A stretch of 64,000 nucleotides of DNA, taken from the NCBI GenBank assembly GCA_964622325.1, contig CAZUOJ010000008.1:9068-73067 (forward strand), in the 5' to 3' direction. The position numbers and the translations under genes are program-made. How positions within the stretch are numbered: the first letter of the stretch is position 1; every line of letters starts with the position of its first letter. Source of the DNA: JAJFUB01 sp964622325 (lineage in GTDB: Bacteria; Armatimonadota; Zipacnadia; Zipacnadales; UBA11051). Shown here piece after piece: positions 28,800 through 38,506 of this stretch. The notes beneath the pieces are model-generated. The model searched no databases. It saw only the letters and a list, made by a program, of their open reading frames with translations, and had not been told where the DNA came from.

Positions 28800-30767
28800 A
28801 TGCTGTGGCCTTGGCTGATGGGCGCAGTTTTTTTGCTGACGCCGCCGCTGCCGCCTGACGCGTGGGAGTCGCCTTTTGGGATTTGCAATCCCTGGCCGGA
28901 GGTGGGGCCGCAGGGGATGGGGGCGAGCTGGTGCCGCTGCGGCGGCGGCTCCACGGCCTTAGGCGATTGGCCGCGGACACAGCCGTTGCCCGGCGTATTT
29001 CGCTGGGAAGCGGCGGATCGCGAGCTGCAGATGTATGAGCAGGAAGGCCTTGTGCCCTGCCCGATTTTGTCCTATACGCCGGCGTGGGCCTCCCGCGCGC
29101 CGGGCGTCCCCGAAGCCGACAAGCGCCCTCCGTTGCGCTTATGGGATTATTTCCATTTCTGCAAAGAGACGGCTGCCCGCTATGCGGGGCGCGTGCATTT
29201 TTGGGAAATCTGGAATGAGCCCAACATAGGATTCTTCCAGGGCACAATGGAGGATTATACGGATCTTTTGAAGACAGGGGCGCTGGGCGTGGGGGCGGGA
29301 AATCCTCAGGCCTTTATTATTTTCGGCGGAATGGCCGGCGTGGATCAGCCTTTTCTGGAGCTTTGCTATCAACATGGCGTCGCAGATTATTTTGAAATCA
29401 TGGCGACACATCCTTATCAATGGGGGCGTGTGCTGGATGACGGATGGCTTTTTCATAAGCTGGAAACATTGCGCGCGGTCATGCAGTCCTGGAAGGACGC
29501 GCCCAAGCCCATCTGGATCAATGAAATTGGCTGGTCGCTCAGCGAATCGCGCCTTACGGAACAGGATCAGGCGCGGCTGCTCGTGCAAAGCTATGTCAGC
29601 GCTTTAGCCCGGAGAGATCTGGGCGTGGAGCGCGTTTTCTGGTATTGCGTCAAAGATTGGGGCAGGCCTGATTATGGCGTCTATGCCGAGGACGGACGCA
29701 AAAAATTGGCCTGGCATGCCTATCAGACAATGGCGCGGAGCTTGCAGGGACGCAAATGTCTGGGGCGGCTGCCTGTCGATCCTGCCGTCCGGGCTTATGT
29801 TTTTGCCGGACAGAGCGAGGAAGCCGTTATTGTTCTCTGGAGCGCGGATATGCAAGCGCATTCTGTGTCTCTGCCCTTAAAGAGCGCGCCCGCGCGCGTG
29901 TGGGACATGCGCGGAGCGCCCCTGCCCTCGCCCCCAGCCGCGCAGGGCGAAATCCTGCTCACAGTCCCTCCCGAGCCCATTTATCTTCAGGCCTCACGGC
30001 AGGCCTGGCGGGAGATGTCGGAAATAAAGCCTCTTCAGATAATGCTGCCTGCGCCCCAGCGCCGGCCCCGCGGCTGGCTGAATATTTATCCGCAGCCCGG
30101 CTGCGAACAGCCCTGGCTCTGGCGCGGGCGCCCTGTTACGCTGCAGGGAAGGCTGTTTAATGCCAGCCCGCAGAGCGTTCAGGGGGAGATACGCCTGACA
30201 ATTGTGGACAATAAGAATCAAAAACGCGGGACGCTGGCAAAAACATCAGTAGCAGTGGGGCCCTGGGCCGACTCGCAATTTCCCCTATCGGTGTTTTGTC
30301 CCCCCGAAGCGCCGGAAGAAGTCACATTGCTTGTCACGGCCCATCTGGATAAACTGCGACTGCCGCCTTTGCATGTACGGGCGCTTGTTGGCGACGGGCC
30401 GACGATAAATTTCTATGCCAACAGCTTTTTGGAACATCAATTGTATTTACAGCCTGAAGCCCAAAGCGGCTGCGCCGAGTCCGTTCGCTTTGGCACGCGC
30501 TGGATATATCGGCTTCCTGTGCCCTTTGTTTGCCGCGCGCGTGTGCACATGGATGTGGGCGCGCATAATGCTGGCCCCTGGAGCGTCGCCTGGGCGGCCG
30601 AAGGACGCCAGTGGCAAAAGCTGATGGCCGGACGAAGCGAACGGCAGTGGCAGAGCGCCACGATTGAACATGTGCCAGCGGATTATCTTTATTTGAAATG
30701 TGAAGGCGAGGATCAACAAGTCCGCGCTGTGCGCGTCACTTTTATCCCTTTGTCCCCGGAAAAATAA
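28800..30767 (+). CDS. Secreted clan-A glycosidase, GH39-like
   Basis: The 655-residue precursor starts at ATG 28800 with GGAGG eight bases upstream; an in-frame ATG 45 bases earlier is less likely. The N-terminus is a short hydrophobic signal (LWPWLMGAVFLLTPP). Residues 25-330 form a TIM barrel with the two clan-A catalytic glutamates visible: acid/base in EIWNEPNIG (about 137-143) and nucleophile in PIWINEIGWS (about 238-246). ATHPYQWGR lies between them. Residues 340-655 are beta-sandwich modules probably used for binding. It would hydrolyse beta-linked plant or microbial glycans (xylosides or uronides in GH39); the substrate is not determined. Confidence 0.85.
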   Translation: MLWPWLMGAVFLLTPPLPPDAWESPFGICNPWPEVGPQGMGASWCRCGGGSTALGDWPRTQPLPGVFRWEAADRELQMYEQEGLVPCPILSYTPAWASRAPGVPEADKRPPLRLWDYFHFCKETAARYAGRVHFWEIWNEPNIGFFQGTMEDYTDLLKTGALGVGAGNPQAFIIFGGMAGVDQPFLELCYQHGVADYFEIMATHPYQWGRVLDDGWLFHKLETLRAVMQSWKDAPKPIWINEIGWSLSESRLTEQDQARLLVQSYVSALARRDLGVERVFWYCVKDWGRPDYGVYAEDGRKKLAWHAYQTMARSLQGRKCLGRLPVDPAVRAYVFAGQSEEAVIVLWSADMQAHSVSLPLKSAPARVWDMRGAPLPSPPAAQGEILLTVPPEPIYLQASRQAWREMSEIKPLQIMLPAPQRRPRGWLNIYPQPGCEQPWLWRGRPVTLQGRLFNASPQSVQGEIRLTIVDNKNQKRGTLAKTSVAVGPWADSQFPLSVFCPPEAPEEVTLLVTAHLDKLRLPPLHVRALVGDGPTINFYANSFLEHQLYLQPEAQSGCAESVRFGTRWIYRLPVPFVCRARVHMDVGAHNAGPWSVAWAAEGRQWQKLMAGRSERQWQSATIEHVPADYLYLKCEGEDQQVRAVRVTFIPLSPEK

Positions 30768-30984
30768 GCGCGCTTACAGGGCACCATCATAAGAATTCAT
30801 GCCTTCTCTCTATTATCAAAAGTTTGGACGCCATTTTTTGTCCTGGGGGCTATCCGCGCAAGCGTGTGTCCACAAGGAAGCGCGAAAGCCTTTGTGCAGC
30901 GTGGGGGGAGCCGTTTTGGCGGGGGCAAGAGGCAAAAGCAGCTTGGGGAAGAGACATTGTCCAGGGCGGGAATTCAACGGGAAT

Positions 30985-32973
30985 TCAAAAGGAAAATACT
31001 TCATGGCCCCGCACGCCGGCAAAAAAGTCCACAAGCACCCATAATCCTGCGGCAGTGAATTCCGCCAGCACTAATCCCAAAAAGCCTGGCAGCAGCCGCC
31101 GATAGATTTTGGGGCCTCCGTAATGCAAAATGGCCGTTTTACAGAGCCAGCCGAGGAGCACGGGGAACCAGAAATTAATCATCGGCCAGGAGGCGCCCAT
31201 CAGATAGCCGATGGGATGCAGCGGCCACCATAAAAAATGATGATGCAGGAGCGTGAGGCCCCAATAGCTGGCCGCCCCGATAGCCATTGTGACAAAGGCG
31301 CCCGGCCGCGGCCGTTCCCCTTCCGTCAAAAGCTGAATTGTCCAGTTGCAATACAAATTGCGCGTATAATACGCCGTGAACCAGGGATGTAAAGTCGCGC
31401 CCCCATAGCGATACATCAGCGTTAAATAGGACACATAGGAAGACAAAATCGCCAGGGCAATCGCCGCGGCCAGCGCTTTCGCCAGCTGCCGGGGCGCCAG
31501 GGCGCCCTCCGCGGCCAGCTTCCAGCTTTGCATCAAGCCCGGCATCAGGGGGCTGCGATTGTCCACCATCCATAAATGATCTAAATACGCCAGGATAGCG
31601 ATGTTGCGTGGGCCCAGACTCCGCGAGCCGAACGCCGCCAGAAACATATTAAAGGGCCGATAGGGATGCTGCACATACAGCATTCCGCCTTCGCACACAA
31701 GCCGGACGGCCACGATATGGGACAGAAAATACAGGGCAATCAGCCCCAGAACAGCCCCCCAGTGCGCTCCTGCCGCCGCGCCCCAAACGCCGATGGCCAG
31801 CCAGGACATTCCCAGCCCCCCCAAAGCCACACGATAAGGCAAGGGCTCCCCCTCCTCCGCAATCTGCCTGGCAGTCGCCCCGGGCTCTGTTTCTCTGGCC
31901 ATATTCCAAATCTGCCGCAATCTTTCCCGTGCCGCCCATAGCCCCAAAACGCCGGCAGCCATAATTCCGCCCCACATCTGATGGGCGACGAGCTCCTTTG
32001 TGCCATACGCCTGCACACTGCGCAGCGGCAAGCCCAACGCGCTGGCGATTACTGTCTGCAGCAAGAAAAAGAAATAAAACAGCCACAGGCTGAAGGACAG
32101 CTCCGAAGGCAACACATACGCTAAGCCAATGATAGAAAAAAGCGTGCGCAGATACAGGGGCTGCATGGCATTCCAGGGCCGCTGCGCCAGATAAGGCCCC
32201 AGATTGACTTGATGGACATTAATGTAGGGCAGAGCCGGGAAATAATAATGCAGGCCATTGAGGGCATGGATGAAAAAAGGCACGGCGAAAAAGCCCCACA
32301 TCACGGGATCGCGCAAGAAATTGGCCAGAGCGCCGGCACTGCCCGGGCGCATCGGACGAGCGGCCATAGCTTTTTCCCCCGCACTATCGCCCGACATTGC
32401 CAGCGCAACAGGCAATTGCAACAGCGGGAAGACTAATTTTTCATCTTCAATCCAGCGGCGCCGCAGCAAAGTTGTGAGGCAAAAGAACGCGAAATACATT
32501 GCCCCCGCCATAGCCGTCCACGCCGCCAGCGGCACAAGCCATTCCCCCCAGGGAATGCGTTCGCCTGGACGCAAGCCCTCATACAGCTTGACAATCGCAT
32601 ATTCACTTTGCGGATGCAGCCAGGAGGGAATGAGGGGATGCAGAATCTGCTCATATTTATTTTCGGGCCGGGCAAAATAAAAGGGCCCCGCAATATAAGG
32701 AATGAGCAATCCCGTGAGGCCAAAGGACGGAATGCCGCCCGCCACAAGACACATCGCATAAATCAGCAACAGCTCCCCCGGCCGCAAGCCTCGCTTCAGC
32801 CGCCGCAGGAGCGGATTGATGATTAAGACAAGCAAAACGAGCACAAAAAGGGCGTTGATGGGGAAGGCAGTCAGCCCCGTCCATGTGCCCTTCATGACGA
32901 GATCCGAGTACGGAGTGGCGATGCCAATCAACAAAACAGCGCCTGAGCCAATCAAAAAAGCCCGTTGTGTCAT
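30985..32973 (-). CDS. DUF6785-like polytopic membrane protein
   Basis: This 662-residue integral membrane protein has about 13 hydrophobic segments spread along its length, starting at residue 4 (AFLIGSGAVLLIGIATPYSDLVMKG). Conserved-looking loops are RPGELLLIYAMCLVAGGIPS, WIEDEKLVFPLLQLPVAL and VRLVCEGGMLYVQHPYRPF. The C-terminus (WWPLHPIGYLMGASWPMINFWFPVLLGWLCKTAILHYGG) matches the pattern I associate with DUF6785/DUF6784 proteins. It has a paralogue at 36316-38478. It is the last gene of a minus-strand run with a ceramidase-like protein and an amidohydrolase, 87 bases behind the latter. The architecture resembles a transporter, but no function is established. Confidence 0.82.
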   Translation of the reverse strand: MTQRAFLIGSGAVLLIGIATPYSDLVMKGTWTGLTAFPINALFVLVLLVLIINPLLRRLKRGLRPGELLLIYAMCLVAGGIPSFGLTGLLIPYIAGPFYFARPENKYEQILHPLIPSWLHPQSEYAIVKLYEGLRPGERIPWGEWLVPLAAWTAMAGAMYFAFFCLTTLLRRRWIEDEKLVFPLLQLPVALAMSGDSAGEKAMAARPMRPGSAGALANFLRDPVMWGFFAVPFFIHALNGLHYYFPALPYINVHQVNLGPYLAQRPWNAMQPLYLRTLFSIIGLAYVLPSELSFSLWLFYFFFLLQTVIASALGLPLRSVQAYGTKELVAHQMWGGIMAAGVLGLWAARERLRQIWNMARETEPGATARQIAEEGEPLPYRVALGGLGMSWLAIGVWGAAAGAHWGAVLGLIALYFLSHIVAVRLVCEGGMLYVQHPYRPFNMFLAAFGSRSLGPRNIAILAYLDHLWMVDNRSPLMPGLMQSWKLAAEGALAPRQLAKALAAAIALAILSSYVSYLTLMYRYGGATLHPWFTAYYTRNLYCNWTIQLLTEGERPRPGAFVTMAIGAASYWGLTLLHHHFLWWPLHPIGYLMGASWPMINFWFPVLLGWLCKTAILHYGGPKIYRRLLPGFLGLVLAEFTAAGLWVLVDFFAGVRGHEVFSF

Positions 32974-33060
32974 CGTTCAGCAATCCACGGGATTTTTGGC
33001 CCTGCTCTTTTGCGCGCCCCAAACTGCCCGGCGCGATTTCTTTCTGCGGCTCTGCGCCCC

Positions 33061-33960
33061 TTAATCCTGCAGCCCGAAAAATTTCAGAGCATTTTCCCGC
33101 ATCACTTTATTAAAAACTTCCTCACTGATACGGCCTGCATCTCGCCATTCAATCAGCAAATCAATAATCCGGACGGGCATCCCCGGAAAGCACAGATCTG
33201 TGCCAAACATCAAGCGATCCTGAAATTCTGTCAAAAATTGAGCCCCATAATCCGGATCGCGCGCCAGCGCATTGCGCGGCGAATCATCCGACAGATCGCC
33301 ATACAGATTGGGATACAGGCGCATCAGCTTGGGAACGACACCTTCTTCTTTAATGGGCCCTGTAGGCTGGCGGCCGACTTGTCCCCCCCAGGGCCGAAAC
33401 ACATAGCCCCGCTCGCCAGGCGTCTCCAGCCGCGCAATCTCCGTCCAGAACACAGGCCCATGGCCAAAGATGATTAAATTCGGATAGCGCTGCAATGTAT
33501 GCTCCAATTGCGGCAAGCCGGGATCATCATACAGGCCAAAATCGCCTGTCATTTGATCCGAGCCATCGAAAATGATGGGCAGCCCAACTTCCTCCGCTGC
33601 CCGAAACAGATTCTGGACGCGATCATCCATTAAAGGCAAATTGGGCATCACTTCTCCCAGCCCCTTGCAGCCGCGTTCCTTGTAATAGCGCAACAAATCC
33701 GCCAGCGGCGCATGCGGCGAATTCGTAATCGCGCGCGGATCCACATTGCAAAAGGCAAAAAAGCGATCCGGATATTGCGCCACAATTTCCAGAATTTCTT
33801 CGTTAGATTGCGGCAAATAAATTTCCGGACTGACAATGGGCAACAAAGCGCCCTTTTCAATCCCCATTCGATCATACTCTCGCAGGACTTCTTCGGGCGT
33901 ACAGAACGGAAACACAGGCGGCTTATGCCGATACACATGGCAATGAATGTCAATGAACAT
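33061..33960 (-). CDS. Amidohydrolase (TIM-barrel metal-dependent hydrolase) family protein
   Basis: This 299-residue cytoplasmic protein starts with FIDIHCHVY, the HxH metal site (His6, His8) of the amidohydrolase_2 family. Later ligand candidates are IIFGHGP and FGTDLCFPG. Family members hydrolyse or decarboxylate carboxylated or lactone substrates. It is in the middle of a minus-strand run: the ceramidase-like gene ends 59 bases before its start and the DUF6785-like gene starts 87 bases after its end. This suggests a shared pathway for uptake and breakdown of one compound (inference). Confidence 0.88.
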   Translation of the reverse strand: MFIDIHCHVYRHKPPVFPFCTPEEVLREYDRMGIEKGALLPIVSPEIYLPQSNEEILEIVAQYPDRFFAFCNVDPRAITNSPHAPLADLLRYYKERGCKGLGEVMPNLPLMDDRVQNLFRAAEEVGLPIIFDGSDQMTGDFGLYDDPGLPQLEHTLQRYPNLIIFGHGPVFWTEIARLETPGERGYVFRPWGGQVGRQPTGPIKEEGVVPKLMRLYPNLYGDLSDDSPRNALARDPDYGAQFLTEFQDRLMFGTDLCFPGMPVRIIDLLIEWRDAGRISEEVFNKVMRENALKFFGLQD

Positions 33961-34019
33961 AGCTCTGGCTCCTCTTTTTATATTTCTTCGGGGGGACAGC
34001 TTTTTACGGGAATTCCCTG

Positions 34020-35477
34020 TTACAGCCGCTGCAAAATCTCTAACGCTTTCTTTTCATACATTGCTTGCCATTCGGGCCCCAAAAAACATTCCGTGACCTC
34101 ATAGCCGCCTTTTTCATAATCTTCCGCCGCGGGCCCATAATGCGCATAGCCATTGGCGCAAGAAATGATGAATGTGTAGGGATGGGGCGAAGCCTGCTTG
34201 ATGTTCAGCCCGACTTGCGTGCATAGCTCCATCGGGCATGTAATGAATACGGCCTCGCCAATCCGCATGCCCATCACTTCTATCGTAAAAGTGGCTTCCT
34301 GGGCGGCCTCATTAAATGCCTGATGCTTGCGCAATGTAGCCAGATCATCCTGGATATGCGCCAGGCGTTCCATCACGCGGATATTCTGCAGATATTTTTC
34401 AATATGCGCCCGATTATCCGTGTCCAGCGCCCGCAGATCTCCGCAGCCGCGCGCCTGTTCCTGAAGATAGCGATAGGCATAATCCGCCGGGAAATCAGGA
34501 TTGAGCGCATATTGCAAATACAGGGGCAGAAAGCAGCGAAAGTTCAGGCTCAGGCCCCGCAGGGAGGCCAGCAAGGCCGCCTGCTCACGCTCCAGCGCGG
34601 CGATCCGCTGGGGAATATCCTCACGGCGAGGCAGCGAGATTTTTTCTGTGATGATATTAAGCTGGGCGGGCCCCCCACAGAGGCGCCGCCATGTTTCCAG
34701 CGTCCGGGAAGCCAGCATCAAGGCAAAGATTTCCGCGTCTCGGGGCCGATGAGGCTCCTTGTACAAAACATCACACACATCGCCCCCGGCTCCCTGCAAA
34801 AACAGAGCGCAGGCGCCTTCCCCCAAGGCCTCCTCAATCAATTTTGCCGCCAGGCCCGGAAAATCGGCTGTAATCGGCCCCCCGTTAAAGCCCATTAGAG
34901 GATGACAGGCAAAATTGAACAGGACGGCTAAGGGCCGTCCATCTGTCCGATCCAAACGCACAACGCCAATTGTGGGATCCAGAGGCCCCAGGGCGGCGAT
35001 ATCTTCATCAGGCGGACAGGGATTTGTCTGCCGAATTGTCCAGTGCCGCCCGTCTTTCAGCCGCAGCGTACGATTGATGAGGAAACGATCTTCTTGTCCT
35101 GTGCCCACGCCGACGGATACGGGCTCCATATGCGCCCACGCCTCTCGCACAGCCGCTTTGACGCGAGCAAGCAGCTCCTCGGGAGCACATAAAATTTTCC
35201 CTGGCGGATGTGTATGAGAAGCGCAAATCAATACATGAGAGCCCGGAATGCCTATTTCTTCTTCTATAGATTGCCGCAGCTGCGCCACAAAATCATCCGG
35301 CACATCCCCAATCAAGCCCAAAGCCACAGCATCCATCGCCACGATCGCCAGCGTCACACGGCTATCCGCCAGCACGAGCGCTTTCGCGAGCAGAGGATCG
35401 TGCACAATCCGCTGCGGATCGGCGATTGTGATGTCGGCGCATCCTGTGCCCGCACGCAACACATTCTCGGCGGCCAC
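34020..35477 (-). CDS. Neutral/alkaline ceramidase N-terminal-like protein
   Basis: This 485-residue protein has the neutral ceramidase N-terminal-domain pattern: RAGTGCADITI, LVLADSRVTLAIVAMDAVAL, the zinc motif ASHTH (Ser87, His88, His90), NFACHP near residue 190 and QGAGGDVCD. Unlike secreted bacterial ceramidases it has no signal peptide, and it is shorter than they are (about 650 residues). Sphingolipid hydrolysis is therefore doubtful. It is the first gene of the operon with the amidohydrolase and the DUF6785-like protein. A second, divergent copy is at 41018-42406. The minus start at 35477 has AGGAGAAAAG upstream. Confidence 0.85.
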   Translation of the reverse strand: MAAENVLRAGTGCADITIADPQRIVHDPLLAKALVLADSRVTLAIVAMDAVALGLIGDVPDDFVAQLRQSIEEEIGIPGSHVLICASHTHPPGKILCAPEELLARVKAAVREAWAHMEPVSVGVGTGQEDRFLINRTLRLKDGRHWTIRQTNPCPPDEDIAALGPLDPTIGVVRLDRTDGRPLAVLFNFACHPLMGFNGGPITADFPGLAAKLIEEALGEGACALFLQGAGGDVCDVLYKEPHRPRDAEIFALMLASRTLETWRRLCGGPAQLNIITEKISLPRREDIPQRIAALEREQAALLASLRGLSLNFRCFLPLYLQYALNPDFPADYAYRYLQEQARGCGDLRALDTDNRAHIEKYLQNIRVMERLAHIQDDLATLRKHQAFNEAAQEATFTIEVMGMRIGEAVFITCPMELCTQVGLNIKQASPHPYTFIISCANGYAHYGPAAEDYEKGGYEVTECFLGPEWQAMYEKKALEILQRL

Positions 35478-35687
35478 ACGCTTTTCTCCTTTCCGCGCAA
35501 ATACATCTATCGCTTTCCGCTCCCGCGCTTAATTCGCTTTGCGCGACGCAAAATCCTATCCAGGCCCCGCGATGGGGCCAGCAAAAAAACTAATCTGTAT
35601 TGTCGTTTCACGCTTTGCTCACGAGCGCCTCCTTTAAACAGGAAAAAGGCTCTGAAAAGCGAATAAAAAGGCAAGGAGGAAGAAATT

Positions 35688-36167
35688 ATGGCTTTGCAAA
35701 TGCGTCCGGCGACTCTGGACGATATGCCGCGGATACAGGAAATTGTGCGGCAGATTTGGGCGATTGGCGCCGATTTTCTGTTGGAGGAAAAATATGGCGC
35801 TGTGGGCGGCGAGCGCTGGGATCGCTGGCTTGTGCCCAAAGTGATGAGCCGCTTGTATGAAGAATTAGACAATGTATGGGTCTCGGAAGAGGACGGGCGT
35901 GTTGTGGGCTTTATCAGTTTTATGATGAGCCACGCCCGCAAAGTGGGCACAATTCATTATAACGGGGTGGCGCCTGAAGCGCGGGGCAAAGGCATTGGCA
36001 CAATGCAAGTGCGCAAAGCTCTGGAAATATTCCGCGAGGCGGGAATGGAGATTGCCTGTGTCGGCACAGGCCTCAATGAGGGCCACGCCCCGGCCCGACG
36101 CGTCTATGAAAAATGTGGCTTTGAGCCGCTCTTGGAATATCGCATGTATGTCCAAAAGCTCAAATAG
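35688..36167 (+). CDS. GNAT family N-acetyltransferase
   Basis: This 159-residue single-domain acetyltransferase has an acetyl-CoA loop GVAPEARGKGIGTMQ near residues 88-102, a preceding beta-bulge strand RVVGFISFMMS, and the C-terminal NEGHAPARRVYEKCGFEPL. AAGGAGGAAG precedes the ATG. It is a single-gene unit, divergent from the ceramidase-like gene across 210 bases and convergent with the second DUF6785-like gene. The acceptor is unknown. Confidence 0.92.
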   Translation: MALQMRPATLDDMPRIQEIVRQIWAIGADFLLEEKYGAVGGERWDRWLVPKVMSRLYEELDNVWVSEEDGRVVGFISFMMSHARKVGTIHYNGVAPEARGKGIGTMQVRKALEIFREAGMEIACVGTGLNEGHAPARRVYEKCGFEPLLEYRMYVQKLK

Positions 36168-36315
36168 AGCCTCTTTGTCGCATTCCTCACGCCGGGCCCA
36201 AGGCCTCTTTGCGTGCCCTCGGGCCACGTTGCGGATATTTTATCCTCCTTTCTTTTTCAGTCCTTTGAATGGCTTTTGGGCTTCCCTTGCTTTTTGCGGG
36301 AAGCGTTTTTTGTGT

Positions 36316-38478
36316 TTATGGCCAGGGGAAAAACGGCGCGCGCACGCGCCATATTGCCGCTATTGTGGCCCAGATCACAGCCTGCGAAAATTCCCCCAGG
36401 ATGAGGCCTAAAAAGAACGGCCGCAGCATACTGTATGTCTTCATTCCCCCATAGCGCAAAATGACAGATTTAATCAGCCAGGCACAGAAGATAGGGAACC
36501 AAAAAACAATCATGCTCCAGGAGCCAGAGAGGGCAAACGCTAAGGGGGAGAAGGGCCACCATACATATTGTGTTCGCATATAGGACAAAAACGCCGCAAA
36601 GCCCACGCCGGCCAAAAAGTACGCCACAAGTCGCGGCTCATATTTATCGGGCTTTTCCAAAATGGGCGCAAAATGACGATAGCCGGCAAATGCATTCCAT
36701 TGATAGGAATAGCCATACATTGTGACGGCGCCACGCCGATAGGGCAACTCCAGATGAATAAATGTCCCCCATGTCAACACGACCGCTAACGATAAGGCAA
36801 TCGCCCAAAATAAATGCCGTCGATCGAGCTTCACGGCCTCCGCCATCTTTAAGCCATCCAGAAAGGTGCTGAGCAGATTGCCGCGCAGATCCCGTGTGAA
36901 CACAGCATCCAAGGCCGCCAGACCTGTAACAGTCGGCCCGCCCAGCGAACGCTGTGTTGTAAACAGACGCACTACATCCACAGGCCGAAAGCTCGTCTCT
37001 GTCATCAGCATTCCGGCTTCTGAAACGCTGCGCGCCATCACTAGCACAACTACAAACAAAAACACGCCGTATTCGATGAGGGCCATCCAGGGACTCAGCC
37101 CCAGCTTTATAAACCATATAACGGCAATCAGCGAAGCTGCTGCCAGCCCCCACACAGCCGTGCGATAGGATAGAAATTCACGCTCCTCCTCCAGCGCGCT
37201 TGACGGAGCCCGCGAAACAGAAGAAGCCGCGTCGCTGTGAAATTGTTTTCCCTGAGGCAAAACTGCCGTTTCTTTTTTCTTTTCTGGGCTGGGCAGGGAG
37301 GCCAGAGCGCTTTTTGCCGGCCCTTTTGTTTCAGAGGATTTTCCCGCTGGCGCCCGGGCTATTTCCCATACATGGCGCAGATGCGGCCACGCTGATTTTA
37401 TTAAATACGCTGTTAACACAAAATAGGCGCCCATCACATGATAGCCATTCCAGATGCTCGTGGGATACATCGGCATAGCTTCAAAGCTCTTGCCAAACGC
37501 CGAAAACATGATATTCTCCAAACGCGCCAAAATAAACATGCTCCACAGTGCCAGCAGAACTTGCGTCGGCAGAAAATAGCTGAAGCCCACAGCCGCCATT
37601 GAGGCATACACAGTCGTGTAGCCTAAATCCTTCCAGGGCCGCCCCAAAGAATTAAAAAACGGATTCCAGGGATATTGCAGCCTGAGCAGCGGAACTGAAG
37701 GAAACAATTCATGCAGGCCATTGACTGTAAAAACAATCGTGGGAATGGCGAAGCCCAGCCATGTGAGCTTGTTGCGCAAGAAACTGCCCGCCTGCGGCAG
37801 CCCTCCCACATCCTGGGCTAATTCAATGGGCAAATACACAAGCGGAAATGTCAGCTTTTCATGATCAATCCATTGCTTGCGCAAAATCGCTGCCATGCAG
37901 GCATAGGCGAACCACAAGGCAATGATGACAATGCTCCACAGCGCCAGGGGCTTGAGCCATAAATGCCAGGGGAGAGGGCGCCCGGGCTTCAAGCCCTCAT
38001 AGAAATCTATAGAGGCTTGCTGCGGCCCCGGGCTTTTCACATCAAAAATCACGGACCATTGCGGAATATAACGATAAAAAAGCTTGTCAAAACGATTGCT
38101 TTCTGTTGTATAGTAATCCACAGCGCATAATGTTGGGATCCAGCGTTCCAAAAGCCCGCGGGATGTGCTGAGCGAAGCCACGAGAATCATCATATAAATG
38201 ACGATAATCTCATGAGGCCGTAAACGCATCCGCACGGAAAAACGCCGCACGAGCAAATTCATCAGGACAACGATGAATAGCAGGCCAATCGCCGCCGGCG
38301 CAAATTGACAGATGGCGATCTGGATGCTGGCGACAACAAGCTCTGCCCAGGACACAACAAAACAGGCTGCCATCGCGCCCAGCAAGCCGATGAGAAGCGC
38401 TCGCGGCGTGGCGGCATAGCGACGCGCCATAGTCGGCTGCGCGCCAGGACTTAATCCTTGCGGCAATGCTTCAGCCAT
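36316..38478 (-). CDS. DUF6785-like polytopic membrane protein, second copy
   Basis: This 720-residue paralogue of the protein at 30985-32973 shares the order of membrane segments and the loops LRPHEIIVIYMMILVAS, LRKQWIDHEKLTFPLVYLPIEL, ARSVSEAGMLMTETSFRPV and VWWPFSPLAFALSGSWSMIVFWFPIFCAW. It has about 60 extra residues, including a soluble Lys/Glu/Ser-rich loop near residues 385-435. GGAG lies about 12 bases before the start at 38478. It diverges from the amidase gene across only 28 bases. Transport or membrane-enzyme roles are both possible. Confidence 0.8.
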   Translation of the reverse strand: MAEALPQGLSPGAQPTMARRYAATPRALLIGLLGAMAACFVVSWAELVVASIQIAICQFAPAAIGLLFIVVLMNLLVRRFSVRMRLRPHEIIVIYMMILVASLSTSRGLLERWIPTLCAVDYYTTESNRFDKLFYRYIPQWSVIFDVKSPGPQQASIDFYEGLKPGRPLPWHLWLKPLALWSIVIIALWFAYACMAAILRKQWIDHEKLTFPLVYLPIELAQDVGGLPQAGSFLRNKLTWLGFAIPTIVFTVNGLHELFPSVPLLRLQYPWNPFFNSLGRPWKDLGYTTVYASMAAVGFSYFLPTQVLLALWSMFILARLENIMFSAFGKSFEAMPMYPTSIWNGYHVMGAYFVLTAYLIKSAWPHLRHVWEIARAPAGKSSETKGPAKSALASLPSPEKKKETAVLPQGKQFHSDAASSVSRAPSSALEEEREFLSYRTAVWGLAAASLIAVIWFIKLGLSPWMALIEYGVFLFVVVLVMARSVSEAGMLMTETSFRPVDVVRLFTTQRSLGGPTVTGLAALDAVFTRDLRGNLLSTFLDGLKMAEAVKLDRRHLFWAIALSLAVVLTWGTFIHLELPYRRGAVTMYGYSYQWNAFAGYRHFAPILEKPDKYEPRLVAYFLAGVGFAAFLSYMRTQYVWWPFSPLAFALSGSWSMIVFWFPIFCAWLIKSVILRYGGMKTYSMLRPFFLGLILGEFSQAVIWATIAAIWRVRAPFFPWP

Positions 38479-38506
38479 TGCTGTCGTTTCTCCATATTCA
38501 GCGAAA

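Noticed and set aside
35563..35579. Hairpin GGCCCC-N5-GGGGCC considered as terminator
   Set aside because: No T run follows on either strand, and it lies in a divergent promoter region.
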